Source of the DNA: an uncultured Clostridium sp.
GTDB taxonomy: Bacteria > Bacillota > Clostridia > Peptostreptococcales > Peptostreptococcaceae
Reading direction: 5' to 3'
DNA length: 64,000 nucleotides
Assembly (NCBI GenBank): GCA_945871955.1
Contig: CAMBXR010000001.1
Span: forward strand, 209,140 to 273,139
In this document: positions 34,941 to 43,916 of the stretch, one piece after another
How positions within the stretch are numbered: the stretch's first letter is position 1
How the letters are laid out: every line of letters starts with the position of its first letter
Program-made: the position numbers and the translations under genes
The notes under the pieces: model-generated
Told to the model about the DNA's origin: nothing
What the model saw: only the letters and a program-made list of their open reading frames with translations
Database searches by the model: none

Positions 34941-35882
34941 TTATTTAAGAAATAATGGTTTTTTCTTATATGCACTTTGCTTTCCTTTTGATGTATCTAA
35001 AATCGGTGTACTAGATGCTACTTTCATAAATGTAACTTCATCCTTTACTAAAGGTATCATTATAATTACTACGGATTTTTTATCTAAATCTGTTTTTGCC
35101 ATAGGCATAAGATCCTGTTCATCCACATCTTTGTCAAATCCAACATGTATGTAAATATTATGCATTATAGCTCTTTGCTGACCTATGTCATTTATAATAC
35201 CAAAACAAGACATATCATTTGGTATTATCTCTATTGCGAGAGCTTTTTCCATATACTTCTTTCTACTTTCTTTAAGCCCTATATTAGTCATAACTATATC
35301 ATTTACTTTTAATAAAGGTCCTTCAAAGCTTATTTTTGCCATATGTATATCTGCAACATCCCCTATGCTCTGTCTTCTAAGCATTCGTCTAAATATAAGT
35401 GCTACTATAGCCCCACCTATTGCAGCAAAGATAATACAAACTAATGTGTCAACTTTATATCTTCTTGCTATAACTATATAAACAATTGATGCCACTAAAG
35501 CAGAAAATAAACTTACATAACTCCTTACTTCATATGTAGTAGCAATTTCATCTATATAAGGCTCACCCTTGCTAACTATTTCATCTTCATCAATATTTTC
35601 TAATGTTATTTTTTCTTGTTGAGATAATCCTTGAAATTGTTGAATACCTACAGCTAAAAAAGTTAGTGCTGAAAACTCTTTATCTATTAATGCTGGTAAA
35701 GCTATAGCTCCTAAAGACGATGCCAACGCTGCTATTATAATCTGTTCTATATAATCTTGAGGCCTAGTTGGATATTGTTTATCCTCTATCCTTAATACAA
35801 AAAATCTACATATTGTACCTATTATCATAGCTGTGATAAAAGCATGTCTAAATAGAGCATCATTTATTAAGCTGTCCTTCAT
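34941..35882 (-). CDS. YIEGIA-family membrane protein (first copy)
   Basis: 313 residues, same layout as the next gene: hydrophobic N-terminal segments, the signature as PYIDEIATTYEVRSY (about 106-120), a further pair of membrane segments (about 123-165) and a soluble C-terminal half with RRQSIGDVADIH, matched by SRQSIGDIAEVS in the paralogue. It opens a three-gene operon with the second copy and the capping subunit. Two different subunits suggest a hetero-oligomeric membrane complex. Function unknown. AGGAGG precedes the ATG. Confidence 0.82.
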   Translation of the reverse strand: MKDSLINDALFRHAFITAMIIGTICRFFVLRIEDKQYPTRPQDYIEQIIIAALASSLGAIALPALIDKEFSALTFLAVGIQQFQGLSQQEKITLENIDEDEIVSKGEPYIDEIATTYEVRSYVSLFSALVASIVYIVIARRYKVDTLVCIIFAAIGGAIVALIFRRMLRRQSIGDVADIHMAKISFEGPLLKVNDIVMTNIGLKESRKKYMEKALAIEIIPNDMSCFGIINDIGQQRAIMHNIYIHVGFDKDVDEQDLMPMAKTDLDKKSVVIIMIPLVKDEVTFMKVASSTPILDTSKGKQSAYKKKPLFLK

Positions 35883-35961
35883 ATTATCAGTACCTCCTAT
35901 AATTCATTGCACTTTTCATCAAAATGAATATAAACTTATAATTTTAGTTTGTGCAAAAAAT

Positions 35962-35998
35962 AAAAAAAATTTCCTAAATAATCTAGGAAATTTTTTTA
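35962..35998 (-). terminator. Terminator of the two-component operon
   Basis: AAAAAATTTCCTA (about 35963-35975) pairs with TAGGAAATTTTTT (35984-35996); it overlaps the kinase stop codon, with A/T tracts on both sides. Confidence 0.75.
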
Positions 35999-37272
35999 GG
36001 AATAGTAACAATAAATTTACTACCAATATTAAGTTCGCTCTCAACAGTAATACTCCCCTTGAGTGAGTTTACTATATGTTTAGTTATAGCAAGACCTAAT
36101 CCTGTACCTCCTACAGCTCTACTTCTTGCTTTATCTACTCTATAAAATCTTTGGAATATTTTATTTTGATCTTCTTTTGGAATACCCACTCCATTATCTA
36201 TAACTTCTATTATGACTTCATTATTTTCTGTAAATTGATTTACCATTACTTTTCCGCCTTCTGGAGTATATTTAATAGCATTATCTATTAAATTTAACAA
36301 TAGTTGTTTTATATAGTCTCCATAGGCCTCAACTACTACTTTAGTATCTTGAAAATTATAAGATAAATCTATATTCTTAGAAATGGCTATATAGTTTATC
36401 ATTTGATATACTTCTTTAAGTACATCATAGATAAACACTTTCTCAGTTACTAAATTATTATTACTTTCTATAGATGAAAGTAATAGTATATCTTCAATTA
36501 GTCTTTTTAGTCTATCTGATTCTTTTTGAATTATAGCTAAAAATCTATTTCTTTTTTCAACTTCTAAATTTTCATTCATTATTAATGTTTCAATAAATCC
36601 ATTAATAGATGTCAACGGTGTTTTTAATTCATGACTAACATTAGCCACAAAATCTCTACGCATATTTTCAAGTTTTACAATTTCAGTTATATTTTCAATA
36701 TTAATTATAGAACCTATAATAGCATTTTTAGAATTTTGTAAATATACTGGGTCAATTTTCAGCTTATAAACAGTTTCATCTTCTAAAGTTAAGTTGTAAG
36801 AGTGATTTCCCTTATCTCCTATATATTTTTCAATTTCTTTTAGAATTTCTTCTACATTTATTACTTGTTTTATATGTTTACCTTCTTCTTTTCCAGGACA
36901 TTTACTTTTTATCATCTTACGAGCTTCATCATTGATTAATATAATATTATCATTTATATCAATTACTAATATACCATGAGAAATACTTTTTAATACAGAA
37001 GTTAATTGAAGGTGTTTATACTCCACTTCTTCAATAGTATTTTCCATAGTTTCCATCATAAAGTTAAAGTTCTTTGTAAGTTCTCCTAATTCTCCTTTAG
37101 CAGAAATATGTAATCTTGAATGAAATTCTTTATTACTAACTTTTTTAGAAATTTTTATAAAATCTTTAAGAAATCTTCTCAAAGTTATTGTATATCTATA
37201 TAGCAATATTGCCACACTACAAGCTAGTAGCATAATAAAAAAGTAAGCACTACCAATAGGTTCTACCTCCAT
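35983..37272 (-). CDS. PhoR-type sensor histidine kinase
   Basis: 429 residues. A single N-terminal transmembrane helix (about 8-26) is followed by a HAMP-like segment (about 28-80), a PAS domain (about 85-195), HisKA with FVANVSHELKTPLTS (phosphorylated His about 214), and the ATPase domain with N box NLIDNAIKYTPEGG, G1 DNGVGIPKED and G2 GTGLGLAIT. It phosphorylates the response regulator 17 bp upstream. Unlike typical PhoR or WalK it has no extracellular sensor loop and only one membrane segment, so the PAS domain is the probable sensor. The signal is not evident; phosphate or cell-wall control are candidates. Confidence 0.9.
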   Translation of the reverse strand: MEVEPIGSAYFFIMLLACSVAILLYRYTITLRRFLKDFIKISKKVSNKEFHSRLHISAKGELGELTKNFNFMMETMENTIEEVEYKHLQLTSVLKSISHGILVIDINDNIILINDEARKMIKSKCPGKEEGKHIKQVINVEEILKEIEKYIGDKGNHSYNLTLEDETVYKLKIDPVYLQNSKNAIIGSIINIENITEIVKLENMRRDFVANVSHELKTPLTSINGFIETLIMNENLEVEKRNRFLAIIQKESDRLKRLIEDILLLSSIESNNNLVTEKVFIYDVLKEVYQMINYIAISKNIDLSYNFQDTKVVVEAYGDYIKQLLLNLIDNAIKYTPEGGKVMVNQFTENNEVIIEVIDNGVGIPKEDQNKIFQRFYRVDKARSRAVGGTGLGLAITKHIVNSLKGSITVESELNIGSKFIVTIPKKIS

Positions 37273-37289
37273 ATATACTTCTCCATTTC

Positions 37290-37979
37290 TTACTCTATTT
37301 TATACCCTATTCCTCTAATTGTTTCTATGTACTTTTCATCACTATTAGGGTCTTCTATTTTCTTTCTCAAGTATCTAATATGAACATCTACAGTTCTAGT
37401 TTCACCATAAAATTCATATCCCCATATTTTATCTAGTAAGAAGTTTCTAGATAATACTTTACCCTTATTTTGAAGCAATATTTTTAATAAATCGAACTCT
37501 TTAAGAGTTAAATCTAGTTTTTCTCCATTTTTAGTCACTTCATGTTTAATTAAATCCAGCGTTATGTCTTTTACTGTTAATATTTCTTCTTCTTTAGTTG
37601 AATTCATATTATATCTTCTTAAAACAGAACTTATTCTAGCTAATAGTTCTTTTATACTAAAAGGTTTTGTTATATAATCATCTGCTCCACCAACTAAGCC
37701 TTCAACTTTATCACTTTCCATATTTTTAGCTGTAAGCATAATTACTGGTATGTTTTTAAGATCCTTATCTTCTCTTATCTTTTTTAATACTTCTATACCA
37801 CTTATATTGGGTAACATCCAATCAAGTAATATCAAGTCTGGTTTGATTTCTTTAGCTTTTAAAAATCCATCAAAACCATTATAGGAATATTCTACTATAT
37901 AATCTAAAGTTTCTAAATTAAATTGTAAAAGCTCTACTATATATTCCTCATCATCAATTATAAGAATCTTAGTACTCAT
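37290..37979 (-). CDS. OmpR/PhoB-family response regulator
   Basis: 229 residues. Receiver domain with the acidic pair IDDEE (D9-D10), phosphoacceptor Asp in LLDWMLP (D53), and the conserved Lys in MLTAK; a C-terminal winged helix DNA-binding domain ends with RTVDVHIRYLRKKIE and RGIGYKIE. It pairs with the kinase immediately downstream. It most resembles PhoB/PhoP-type regulators, but no pst or pho genes are nearby, so the regulon is not assigned. AGGGAGG precedes the ATG. Confidence 0.92.
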   Translation of the reverse strand: MSTKILIIDDEEYIVELLQFNLETLDYIVEYSYNGFDGFLKAKEIKPDLILLDWMLPNISGIEVLKKIREDKDLKNIPVIMLTAKNMESDKVEGLVGGADDYITKPFSIKELLARISSVLRRYNMNSTKEEEILTVKDITLDLIKHEVTKNGEKLDLTLKEFDLLKILLQNKGKVLSRNFLLDKIWGYEFYGETRTVDVHIRYLRKKIEDPNSDEKYIETIRGIGYKIE

Positions 37980-37991
37980 TATTGATCCTCC

Positions 37992-38702
37992 CTATATAAT
38001 TTGAATCATAGTTCCTATCCTCTTAGATGTTTTGTTATGCTTTCTATAAGAATAGAATTTGTCATGATTACAATTAGTACAAATATTAAGATTTATTATA
38101 TTTTCTTCTTTAACTTTACAATCTTTTAATGTAAGTTCATTGATTTTCCATAAATCTAAATAATATTTATCTTCTTTTATTATATCGAATTTTCCTGCAT
38201 GGTTTGCTAAATTTGTGTTAAATTTTTCAACTAGTTCTTTTGATACTTCATAACAACAAGGTCCTATAGATGGTCCTATTACACATATTAAATCTTGAGG
38301 ATTAGTATTATAATTTTTAACCATTTCTTCTATAGTATTTTTACTAATTTGATCATAAGTACCTCTCCATCCAGCATGAGCCACTCCTATAGCCTTATTT
38401 TTTGGATCTATAATAACTACAGGAACACAGTCTGCTGTTAATATTAATAATGGTACTTCTTTCACATTAGTAATTAATGCATCTCCATCTATTCTTTGGC
38501 CAATATTATGTTCATCTATTTTATTAACAATACTAGAGTGAATTTGAGAATTTCTAGTTAAATTTGCTAAGTTAAATTCTTCCTTGCTAAATGTTCTCAT
38601 TAAATCTTCTTCATTTTTAGCATCTATATTAGTTGTAGTTATTACTAAGTTTACAAAGTCTAATTCATTTTTTATTCTATCTACCGTTATATAATTTTCC
38701 AT
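37992..38702 (-). CDS. pgeF: Peptidoglycan editing factor PgeF (YfiH, laccase-like fold)
   Basis: 236 residues. Conserved metal and active-site positions appear in TADCVPVVI, HAGWRGT and GPSIGPCCYEV, plus CTNCNHDKFYSYRKH near the C terminus. In E. coli the family prevents L-serine from replacing L-alanine in peptidoglycan stems; related proteins have purine nucleoside or polyphenol oxidase activity, and older annotations call it multicopper laccase. It starts one base after nrdR and precedes the response regulator by 12 bp. Confidence 0.88.
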   Translation of the reverse strand: MENYITVDRIKNELDFVNLVITTTNIDAKNEEDLMRTFSKEEFNLANLTRNSQIHSSIVNKIDEHNIGQRIDGDALITNVKEVPLLILTADCVPVVIIDPKNKAIGVAHAGWRGTYDQISKNTIEEMVKNYNTNPQDLICVIGPSIGPCCYEVSKELVEKFNTNLANHAGKFDIIKEDKYYLDLWKINELTLKDCKVKEENIINLNICTNCNHDKFYSYRKHNKTSKRIGTMIQII

Positions 38703-38703
38703 T

Positions 38704-39162
38704 TTACTTATCCTTTTCCATTAAAATAGTTTTTAGTTCATTTACAAAAGTATTTATGTCTTTAAATTGTCTATATACTGAAGCAAATCTAACATAAGAT
38801 ACTTCATCTATATCTTTTAATTTATCCATGATCATTTCACCGATTATTCTTGTTTCTATTTCATCCAAATAATTTTTATTTATTTCATTTTCTATGTAAG
38901 ATATGACACTTTCAATTTGGTCAATTGATACTGGCCTTTTTTCGCATGATTTTATTAAGCCATTTTTTATTTTTTCTCTATCAAAATATTCTCTTGTATT
39001 GTCTTTTTTTATAACCATTACAGGTGTAGTTTCAATAGTTTCGTAAGTTGTGTATCTTTTTTTACAAGATTCACATTCTCTTCTTCTTCTAATAGAGTTA
39101 CTATCTGTATGTCTTGAATCTACAACTTTAGATTCCTTATAATTACAATATGGACATTGCAT
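38704..39162 (-). CDS. nrdR: Transcriptional repressor NrdR
   Basis: 152 residues. An N-terminal zinc ribbon (CPYC at 3-6 and CESC at 31-34) that binds NrdR boxes is followed by an ATP-cone domain (about 49-139) sensing ATP/dATP. It represses ribonucleotide reductase genes. It lies between ylmC and pgeF in one minus-strand operon; no nrd genes are in this window. AGGAGG precedes the ATG. Confidence 0.95.
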   Translation of the reverse strand: MQCPYCNYKESKVVDSRHTDSNSIRRRRECESCKKRYTTYETIETTPVMVIKKDNTREYFDREKIKNGLIKSCEKRPVSIDQIESVISYIENEINKNYLDEIETRIIGEMIMDKLKDIDEVSYVRFASVYRQFKDINTFVNELKTILMEKDK

Positions 39163-39189
39163 ATTCTTCCTCCTTTGTTATGTTTATAT

Positions 39190-39459
39190 CTATATTTTTA
39201 TATCATCAATGTCTATTCTTTTTTCTGAGCCTATATTAACTATTATAGTATCACACCCTATTTTTAATATATCATTCCAAAATATCACATCCATATCCAT
39301 TCCTCTTGAAAAAAATCCTCCACTACCTTCTCCTGTAGTTGAAAAAGATATTACTTTACCTTCATTTACATCTATATCTATATCTGTAATAAAACCCATT
39401 TTCTTACCATTTTTCACATTGATTATTTCTTTATCCATTATATCAGATACTCTTATCAT
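39190..39459 (-). CDS. YlmC/YmxH-family PRC-barrel sporulation protein
   Basis: 89 residues: one PRC-barrel-like domain with MGFITDIDIDVNEGKVISF. The family is conserved in endospore formers and named after sporulation genes ylmC/ymxH, but its molecular role is unknown. It lies just downstream of sigG, separated by a terminator, and 27 bp upstream of nrdR. AGGAGG precedes the ATG. Confidence 0.85.
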   Translation of the reverse strand: MIRVSDIMDKEIINVKNGKKMGFITDIDIDVNEGKVISFSTTGEGSGGFFSRGMDMDVIFWNDILKIGCDTIIVNIGSEKRIDIDDIKI

Positions 39460-39514
39460 ATAACATCCTCCTTAAAAATACAAAAAAAATATATTCTTTC
39501 TTTAATATTTCTAT

Positions 39515-39550
39515 GCAAAAAAATCCTCAGTATTCTTGTACTAAGGATTT
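39515..39550 (-). terminator. Terminator of sigG
   Basis: AAATCCTCAGTA (39521-39532) pairs with 39539-39550, one G-U pair in the minus transcript, followed by seven T. Confidence 0.8.
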
Positions 39551-39570
39551 ATTATAAATATAGTTATACT

Positions 39571-40344
39571 TTATATATACTTTCTCATATTTTTTAAAGC
39601 ATTTTTTTCAATTCTTGAAACTTGTGCTTGTGATATTCCTATTTCATCTGCTACTTCTATTTGTGTACGACCTTTATAAAATCTTAAATCTAACACAAGT
39701 TTTTCTCTATTATTAAGTTTTTTTATTGCCTCCTTCAGAGCTATTTCTTGAAGCCAATGTTCATCTGTATATTTTTTATCTTGAACTTGATCCATTACAA
39801 ATATGGCGTCACCATTATCTTGATATACTGGATCAAATAAAGAAATTGGATCTTGTATTGCATCTAATGCCATAACCACAGACTCTACTTCTAAATCTAA
39901 TTCCTTTGCTATTTCTGAAACTGTTGGTTCCTTTGAATTATTTGTAATTAATTTTTCTCTTACTTGAAGAGCTTTATAAGCAATGTCTTTTAATGATCTA
40001 CTTACTCTAATAGGATTATTATCTCTTAAATATCTTCTTATCTCTCCTATTATCATTGGAACTGCATAAGTTGAAAACCTAACATTTTGGCTTAAATCAA
40101 AATTATCTATAGCTTTTATAAGACCAATACAACCAATTTGAAATAAGTCGTCAATATTTTCTCCTCTATTGTTAAATTTCTGAATGATGCTTAGAACTAA
40201 TCTTAAATTTCCCCTAACAAACTGCTGTCTAGCGTCTTCATCACCTGCCTTAATTTTAACTAGAAGATCCATCATTTGATTATTTTTAAGAACTGGCAGT
40301 TCTGATGTATTAACACCACAGATTTCAACCTTATTAATTTGCAT
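39571..40344 (-). CDS. sigG: Sporulation sigma factor SigG (forespore)
   Basis: 257 residues. A late forespore-specific sigma factor that drives genes for spore protection and germination. The N terminus INKVEICGVNTSELPVLKN is the SigG hallmark; region 2 contains DDLFQIGCIGLIKAIDNFD and RFSTYAVPMIIGEIRRYLRD, and region 4 ends with IEVADEIGISQAQVSRIEK. It lies 86 bp downstream of sigE, the usual arrangement, and can be read through from sigE or from its own promoter. AGAGAGGA precedes the ATG. Confidence 0.96.
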   Translation of the reverse strand: MQINKVEICGVNTSELPVLKNNQMMDLLVKIKAGDEDARQQFVRGNLRLVLSIIQKFNNRGENIDDLFQIGCIGLIKAIDNFDLSQNVRFSTYAVPMIIGEIRRYLRDNNPIRVSRSLKDIAYKALQVREKLITNNSKEPTVSEIAKELDLEVESVVMALDAIQDPISLFDPVYQDNGDAIFVMDQVQDKKYTDEHWLQEIALKEAIKKLNNREKLVLDLRFYKGRTQIEVADEIGISQAQVSRIEKNALKNMRKYI

Positions 40345-40430
40345 AAGTTTCAGTCCTCTCTTAAAAGATTCTTTATATGAAATTATTTACATATCATATA
40401 TTTTTATACTTTTATCGAGATTTTATTTAC

Positions 40431-41165
40431 TTAAACAAATTTTTTCATTTCCTTTTTTAACCTACTAATAATTTTCTTTTCCAATCTAGAAATATAAGAT
40501 TGAGATATACCAAGGATATTAGCTACTTCTTTCTGTGTTTTTTCATTTCCTCTTGTTGTTAAACCAAACCTTAATTCCATAATTTGTTTTTCCCTATCAG
40601 ATAATTTATCCAACGCCATAAATAATAAGTTCTTATCTATCTCTTCTTCAATAATTTTATATATTTCATCATTTTCAGTTCCAAGTACATCAGATAAGAG
40701 CAACTCATTTCCATCTAAGTCAGTATTTAAAGGCTCATCAAAAGATACTTCTGCTTTTTTCTTATTATTTTTTCTAAGATACATTAGTATTTCATTTTCT
40801 ATACATCTAGATGCATAAGTTGCTAATTTTATATTTTTATTGGATTTGAATGTATTAACAGCTTTTATTAGTCCAATTGTTCCAATAGAAATTAAATCCT
40901 CCACATCTATACCTGTATTTTCAAATTTTCTAGAAATATATACTACTAATCTTAAATTCCTCTCTATTAAAATTGTTTTTACACTATCGTCCTTTTCCAA
41001 TCTATCAATCAATAATTTTTCCTCGTCTGGTTTTAAAGGTGGAGGTAGTATATTTACACCACCCATATAGTACATGCCATTCGGTTTAATTAAACCTAAT
41101 TTAGATCCTATATTTACTACCCAAGAGTTTATCTTCCATTTCATTTTAATTAATGTTAATTTCAA
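40431..41165 (-). CDS. sigE: Pro-sigma factor SigE (mother cell)
   Basis: 244 residues including an N-terminal pro-sequence (about 1-28) removed by SpoIIGA. Conserved [50 protein letters not shown] and the region 4 helix IAN-type [17 protein letters not shown] are present. It controls the early mother-cell programme, including spoIVA. The start is TTG at 41165 behind GGGAGGG with a good spacing; an ATG seven codons in is a weaker alternative. It is 23 bp downstream of spoIIGA, so both are one spoIIG operon. Confidence 0.96.
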   Translation of the reverse strand: MKLTLIKMKWKINSWVVNIGSKLGLIKPNGMYYMGGVNILPPPLKPDEEKLLIDRLEKDDSVKTILIERNLRLVVYISRKFENTGIDVEDLISIGTIGLIKAVNTFKSNKNIKLATYASRCIENEILMYLRKNNKKKAEVSFDEPLNTDLDGNELLLSDVLGTENDEIYKIIEEEIDKNLLFMALDKLSDREKQIMELRFGLTTRGNEKTQKEVANILGISQSYISRLEKKIISRLKKEMKKFV

Positions 41166-41188
41166 TTATAACCCTCCCCATTTTAAGA

Positions 41189-42016
41189 TTAAGAAAATAT
41201 ACTTGGGTTTAATATTGCATTATAATTGTCGTCCTTAAAATTAGATATACCAAGTACAATATTTCCTATCTTTTTATTATCAATTTGTAAATAATCGGCT
41301 TTAAATCCCAGTATCATACTAGTTTTATTACTAGTAGCATGATTATAAGGAATTAACCTTACCCTTGATGATATATCTTCATTTAAATCATTTATGATTT
41401 CCTCTGCAAGGAGTACGTCAACATATTCATAATTATAATTTGCAGGTAAATACTTTTTTAATAAAGTGGAATTTACCATTACCACATCACTTTTACTTAA
41501 AGGATCTTTTAGCAAATTACCACTATCTAAAAGTGCTGTACATTTTAAATCTTCACCTAAAAAATTTATTGTAATTTCTTTAGTATATTCTTTAATATGA
41601 TTAATCAATGTAATATCTGAATATATTTTCTTCAATAATTGAGCACTTGCATAAGCACAAATTATTAAAAATGAAATTTTTAAGTGATTTATACCTGTAA
41701 AATAAATTACAAAATATGTACTTCCACATATAAAAAAGTTTACTAAAAAAAAAGTTGTAAGTATCCTTATAAACTCCTTCCTATCTGTATAAGTAAATGA
41801 TATTAATCCTATAATTACAATGAAAATTCCTTTTGAGAGTAATGTATACAAAAAATAAAACCTTGGAAATAAATAAAGTACAGAATATATAGTTCCAACT
41901 AAGGCCCCAATTATTTTTCTTTTATAAGAAGTTGTATTTTTTGTAAGTATAGAAGTACAACTTATAATAATATAATTTATTAATAGGTTTTCAATAATGT
42001 AAAGGTCTACATACAT
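41189..42016 (-). CDS. spoIIGA: Pro-SigE-processing protease SpoIIGA
   Basis: 275 residues. Five hydrophobic segments in the N-terminal half (about 5-150) anchor it at the forespore septum; the cytoplasmic half contains LLDSGNLLKDP with the aspartic protease Asp. On an intercellular signal it cleaves the pro-sequence from SigE, encoded next. AGGGGGAG precedes the ATG. A candidate Spo0A-type promoter lies upstream at 42043-42089. Confidence 0.93.
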   Translation of the reverse strand: MYVDLYIIENLLINYIIISCTSILTKNTTSYKRKIIGALVGTIYSVLYLFPRFYFLYTLLSKGIFIVIIGLISFTYTDRKEFIRILTTFFLVNFFICGSTYFVIYFTGINHLKISFLIICAYASAQLLKKIYSDITLINHIKEYTKEITINFLGEDLKCTALLDSGNLLKDPLSKSDVVMVNSTLLKKYLPANYNYEYVDVLLAEEIINDLNEDISSRVRLIPYNHATSNKTSMILGFKADYLQIDNKKIGNIVLGISNFKDDNYNAILNPSIFS

Positions 42017-42042
42017 TAATTACTCCCCCTTTTTATGCTTAT

Positions 42043-42089
42043 ATTATAAGTCAGCAATAAAAAATAATATGTCATTTTTAAGAGTCGAA
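42043..42089 (-). promoter_or_regulatory. Putative Spo0A-dependent promoter of spoIIGA-sigE
   Basis: On minus, ATGACA (42070-42075), a 21-nt spacer, then TATAAT (42043-42048). The unusually long spacer resembles the B. subtilis spoIIG promoter (22 nt), which needs Spo0A. A 0A-box-like AGTCGAA (plus 42083-42089; consensus TGTCGAA) lies directly upstream of the -35. Inference from pattern only. Confidence 0.45.
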
Positions 42090-42117
42090 ATCCAATTACT
42101 TTAATATAAGAAAACAC

Positions 42118-42148
42118 AAAAAAAGGAAAAATTCTTCTTTTTCCTTTT
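42118..42148 (-). terminator. Second hairpin terminator downstream of ftsZ
   Basis: AAAAAGGAAAAA-type arm (about 42120-42131) pairs with TTTTTCCTTTTT (about 42138-42149), loop TTCTTC. Tandem with the hairpin at 42266-42296. Confidence 0.6.
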
Positions 42149-42265
42149 TGAAATAATATTTTATATCTTTTTAATTGGTATAAAAAAACATATAATGTTC
42201 ACAATTTGTTATAATTAATAATCTTCTTTATATTTATTAATATGATGAACTTATAAACAATATAA

Positions 42266-42296
42266 CAAAAAAATAAGAAGCTTCAGCTTCTTATTT
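42266..42296 (-). terminator. Terminator of ftsZ
   Basis: AAATAAGAAG (42271-42280) pairs with CTTCTTATTT (42287-42296), then T run on minus. Confidence 0.8.
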
Positions 42297-42312
42297 ATCT
42301 ATGTAATATTAA

Positions 42313-43485
42313 TTATCTTCTATTTCTTCTTAAGAAAACAGGAATCGGTGGTAAATCATCATCTATATCATGAGTAGATTTTTTAGGTTCCACTTTTTCT
42401 TCTACTTTTACTTTTTCTTCTTTAGTTACAGCAACTTCTGGTTCTGCTACTTTCTTACTAACTATATCTGAAGGTCTATTAGTTCCTCTATTTCTAAATG
42501 ACTCTTCAAATCCTTGAGATTGATTAGTTTCAAATCCTGTAGCTATTACAGTTATTGTAATATCTTCTCCTAAATCTTCTCTAATAGAAGTACCGAATAT
42601 TATATTTGCTTCTGGATCACATGATTCTGTAACTAAACTTGATGCCGCATTAGCTTCGAATAATGTTAAGTTTGCTCCACCAGCAACATTAAGTAACACT
42701 CCCTTAGCTCCTTTTATAGAAGTTTCAAGAAGTGGCGATTGAATAGCTTCTTTAGCAGCTTCTATTGCTCTGTTTTCTCCACTAGCAGTTCCTATACCCA
42801 TATGAGCTAATCCTTTGTCTTTCATTATAGAAGTAACATCGGCAAAGTCTAAGTTTATAAGACCTGGTCTTTTTATTAAGTCAGATATAGATTGTATACC
42901 TTGTTTTAATACATTATCTGCTATTGAGAATGCATCTACCATTGAAGTATTTTTTTGAACTATTTGTAAAAGTCTATCATTTGGTATAGTTATTAATGTA
43001 TCAACATTAGCTTTTAAGTCTTTTATACCCTCTTCAGCATTTTTCATTCTTATTTTACCTTCAAATCCAAAAGGCTTAGTCACAACACCTACTGTAAGTA
43101 TCCCCATTTCTTTCGCTAACTTAGCAACTATTGGTGCAGCACCTGTTCCAGTTCCTCCACCCATACCTGCAGTAACAAATACCATATCAGTTCCTTCAAG
43201 TAAGCTTACGATTTGATCTCTACTTTCTTCAGCAGCTTTTTTACCTACCTCAGGTTTAGCTCCCGCACCTAACCCTCTAGTTAGCTTTTCTCCGATTTGA
43301 ATTTGATTTTCTGCCATAGATGATAATAGTGCTTGTTTATCTGTATTTATAGAAATAAATTCTACTCCTTTTACTTCTTCTCTTATCATTCTGTTAACAG
43401 CATTGTTTCCACCGCCACCAACACCGATAACTTTTATAACCGCATCATTATTATCAGTTTCTATATCAATTCTATTGTTATTCAT
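42313..43485 (-). CDS. ftsZ: Cell division protein FtsZ
   Basis: 390 residues. A tubulin-like GTPase that forms the Z ring. The GTP-binding signature [10 protein letters not shown] is at 109-118, the T7 loop follows around [11 protein letters not shown], and the tail ends with [15 protein letters not shown], the conserved peptide bound by SepF and other tethers. It is the last gene of the dcw cluster, with a 431-bp non-coding stretch upstream and no ftsA. AGGGAGG precedes the ATG. Confidence 0.97.
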   Translation of the reverse strand: MNNNRIDIETDNNDAVIKVIGVGGGGNNAVNRMIREEVKGVEFISINTDKQALLSSMAENQIQIGEKLTRGLGAGAKPEVGKKAAEESRDQIVSLLEGTDMVFVTAGMGGGTGTGAAPIVAKLAKEMGILTVGVVTKPFGFEGKIRMKNAEEGIKDLKANVDTLITIPNDRLLQIVQKNTSMVDAFSIADNVLKQGIQSISDLIKRPGLINLDFADVTSIMKDKGLAHMGIGTASGENRAIEAAKEAIQSPLLETSIKGAKGVLLNVAGGANLTLFEANAASSLVTESCDPEANIIFGTSIREDLGEDITITVIATGFETNQSQGFEESFRNRGTNRPSDIVSKKVAEPEVAVTKEEKVKVEEKVEPKKSTHDIDDDLPPIPVFLRRNRR

Positions 43486-43916
43486 TATACTTTTAACCTC
43501 CCTATCTTCTGAATTAAGTAATTATGTATATGATTATATCATTTTACTTGTATTTTTTGTGAAATAATCATCCTATTCCATAAAAATCCTAATTCTAATT
43601 TATATTCTTACTTTATATATAACAGATATATAAAAATTAATTTCGTATCTTATCAAATAATAAAAAACTCTTTGTTTCGATAAAATAATATAAAATATTC
43701 CATTCTCTATATTATTATACTCTTAATAGTAATGTTTTGAAAATAGATATTTTCTAATTTTGTTAAAAATTTAAAATATTTGTTTAATCTTCATATATTA
43801 TTATTTATTTTAGTTAATTAATTATATTTCCACTTATTCAATATTACTGTGAAAAGGTATTAATGTTCAAGTAATTTTTCTATATTTATTAATTTTTTAT
43901 ATTGAAAGATTGTTTT
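43486..43916. other. 431-bp AT-rich non-coding region upstream of ftsZ
   Basis: Between ftsQ and ftsZ there is no open reading frame of note and no ftsA. On minus a TATAAT (plus 43533-43538), with only a weak -35, could be an ftsZ promoter giving a leader of about 40 nt. No terminator of ftsQ or recognised RNA element was seen. Confidence 0.5.
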
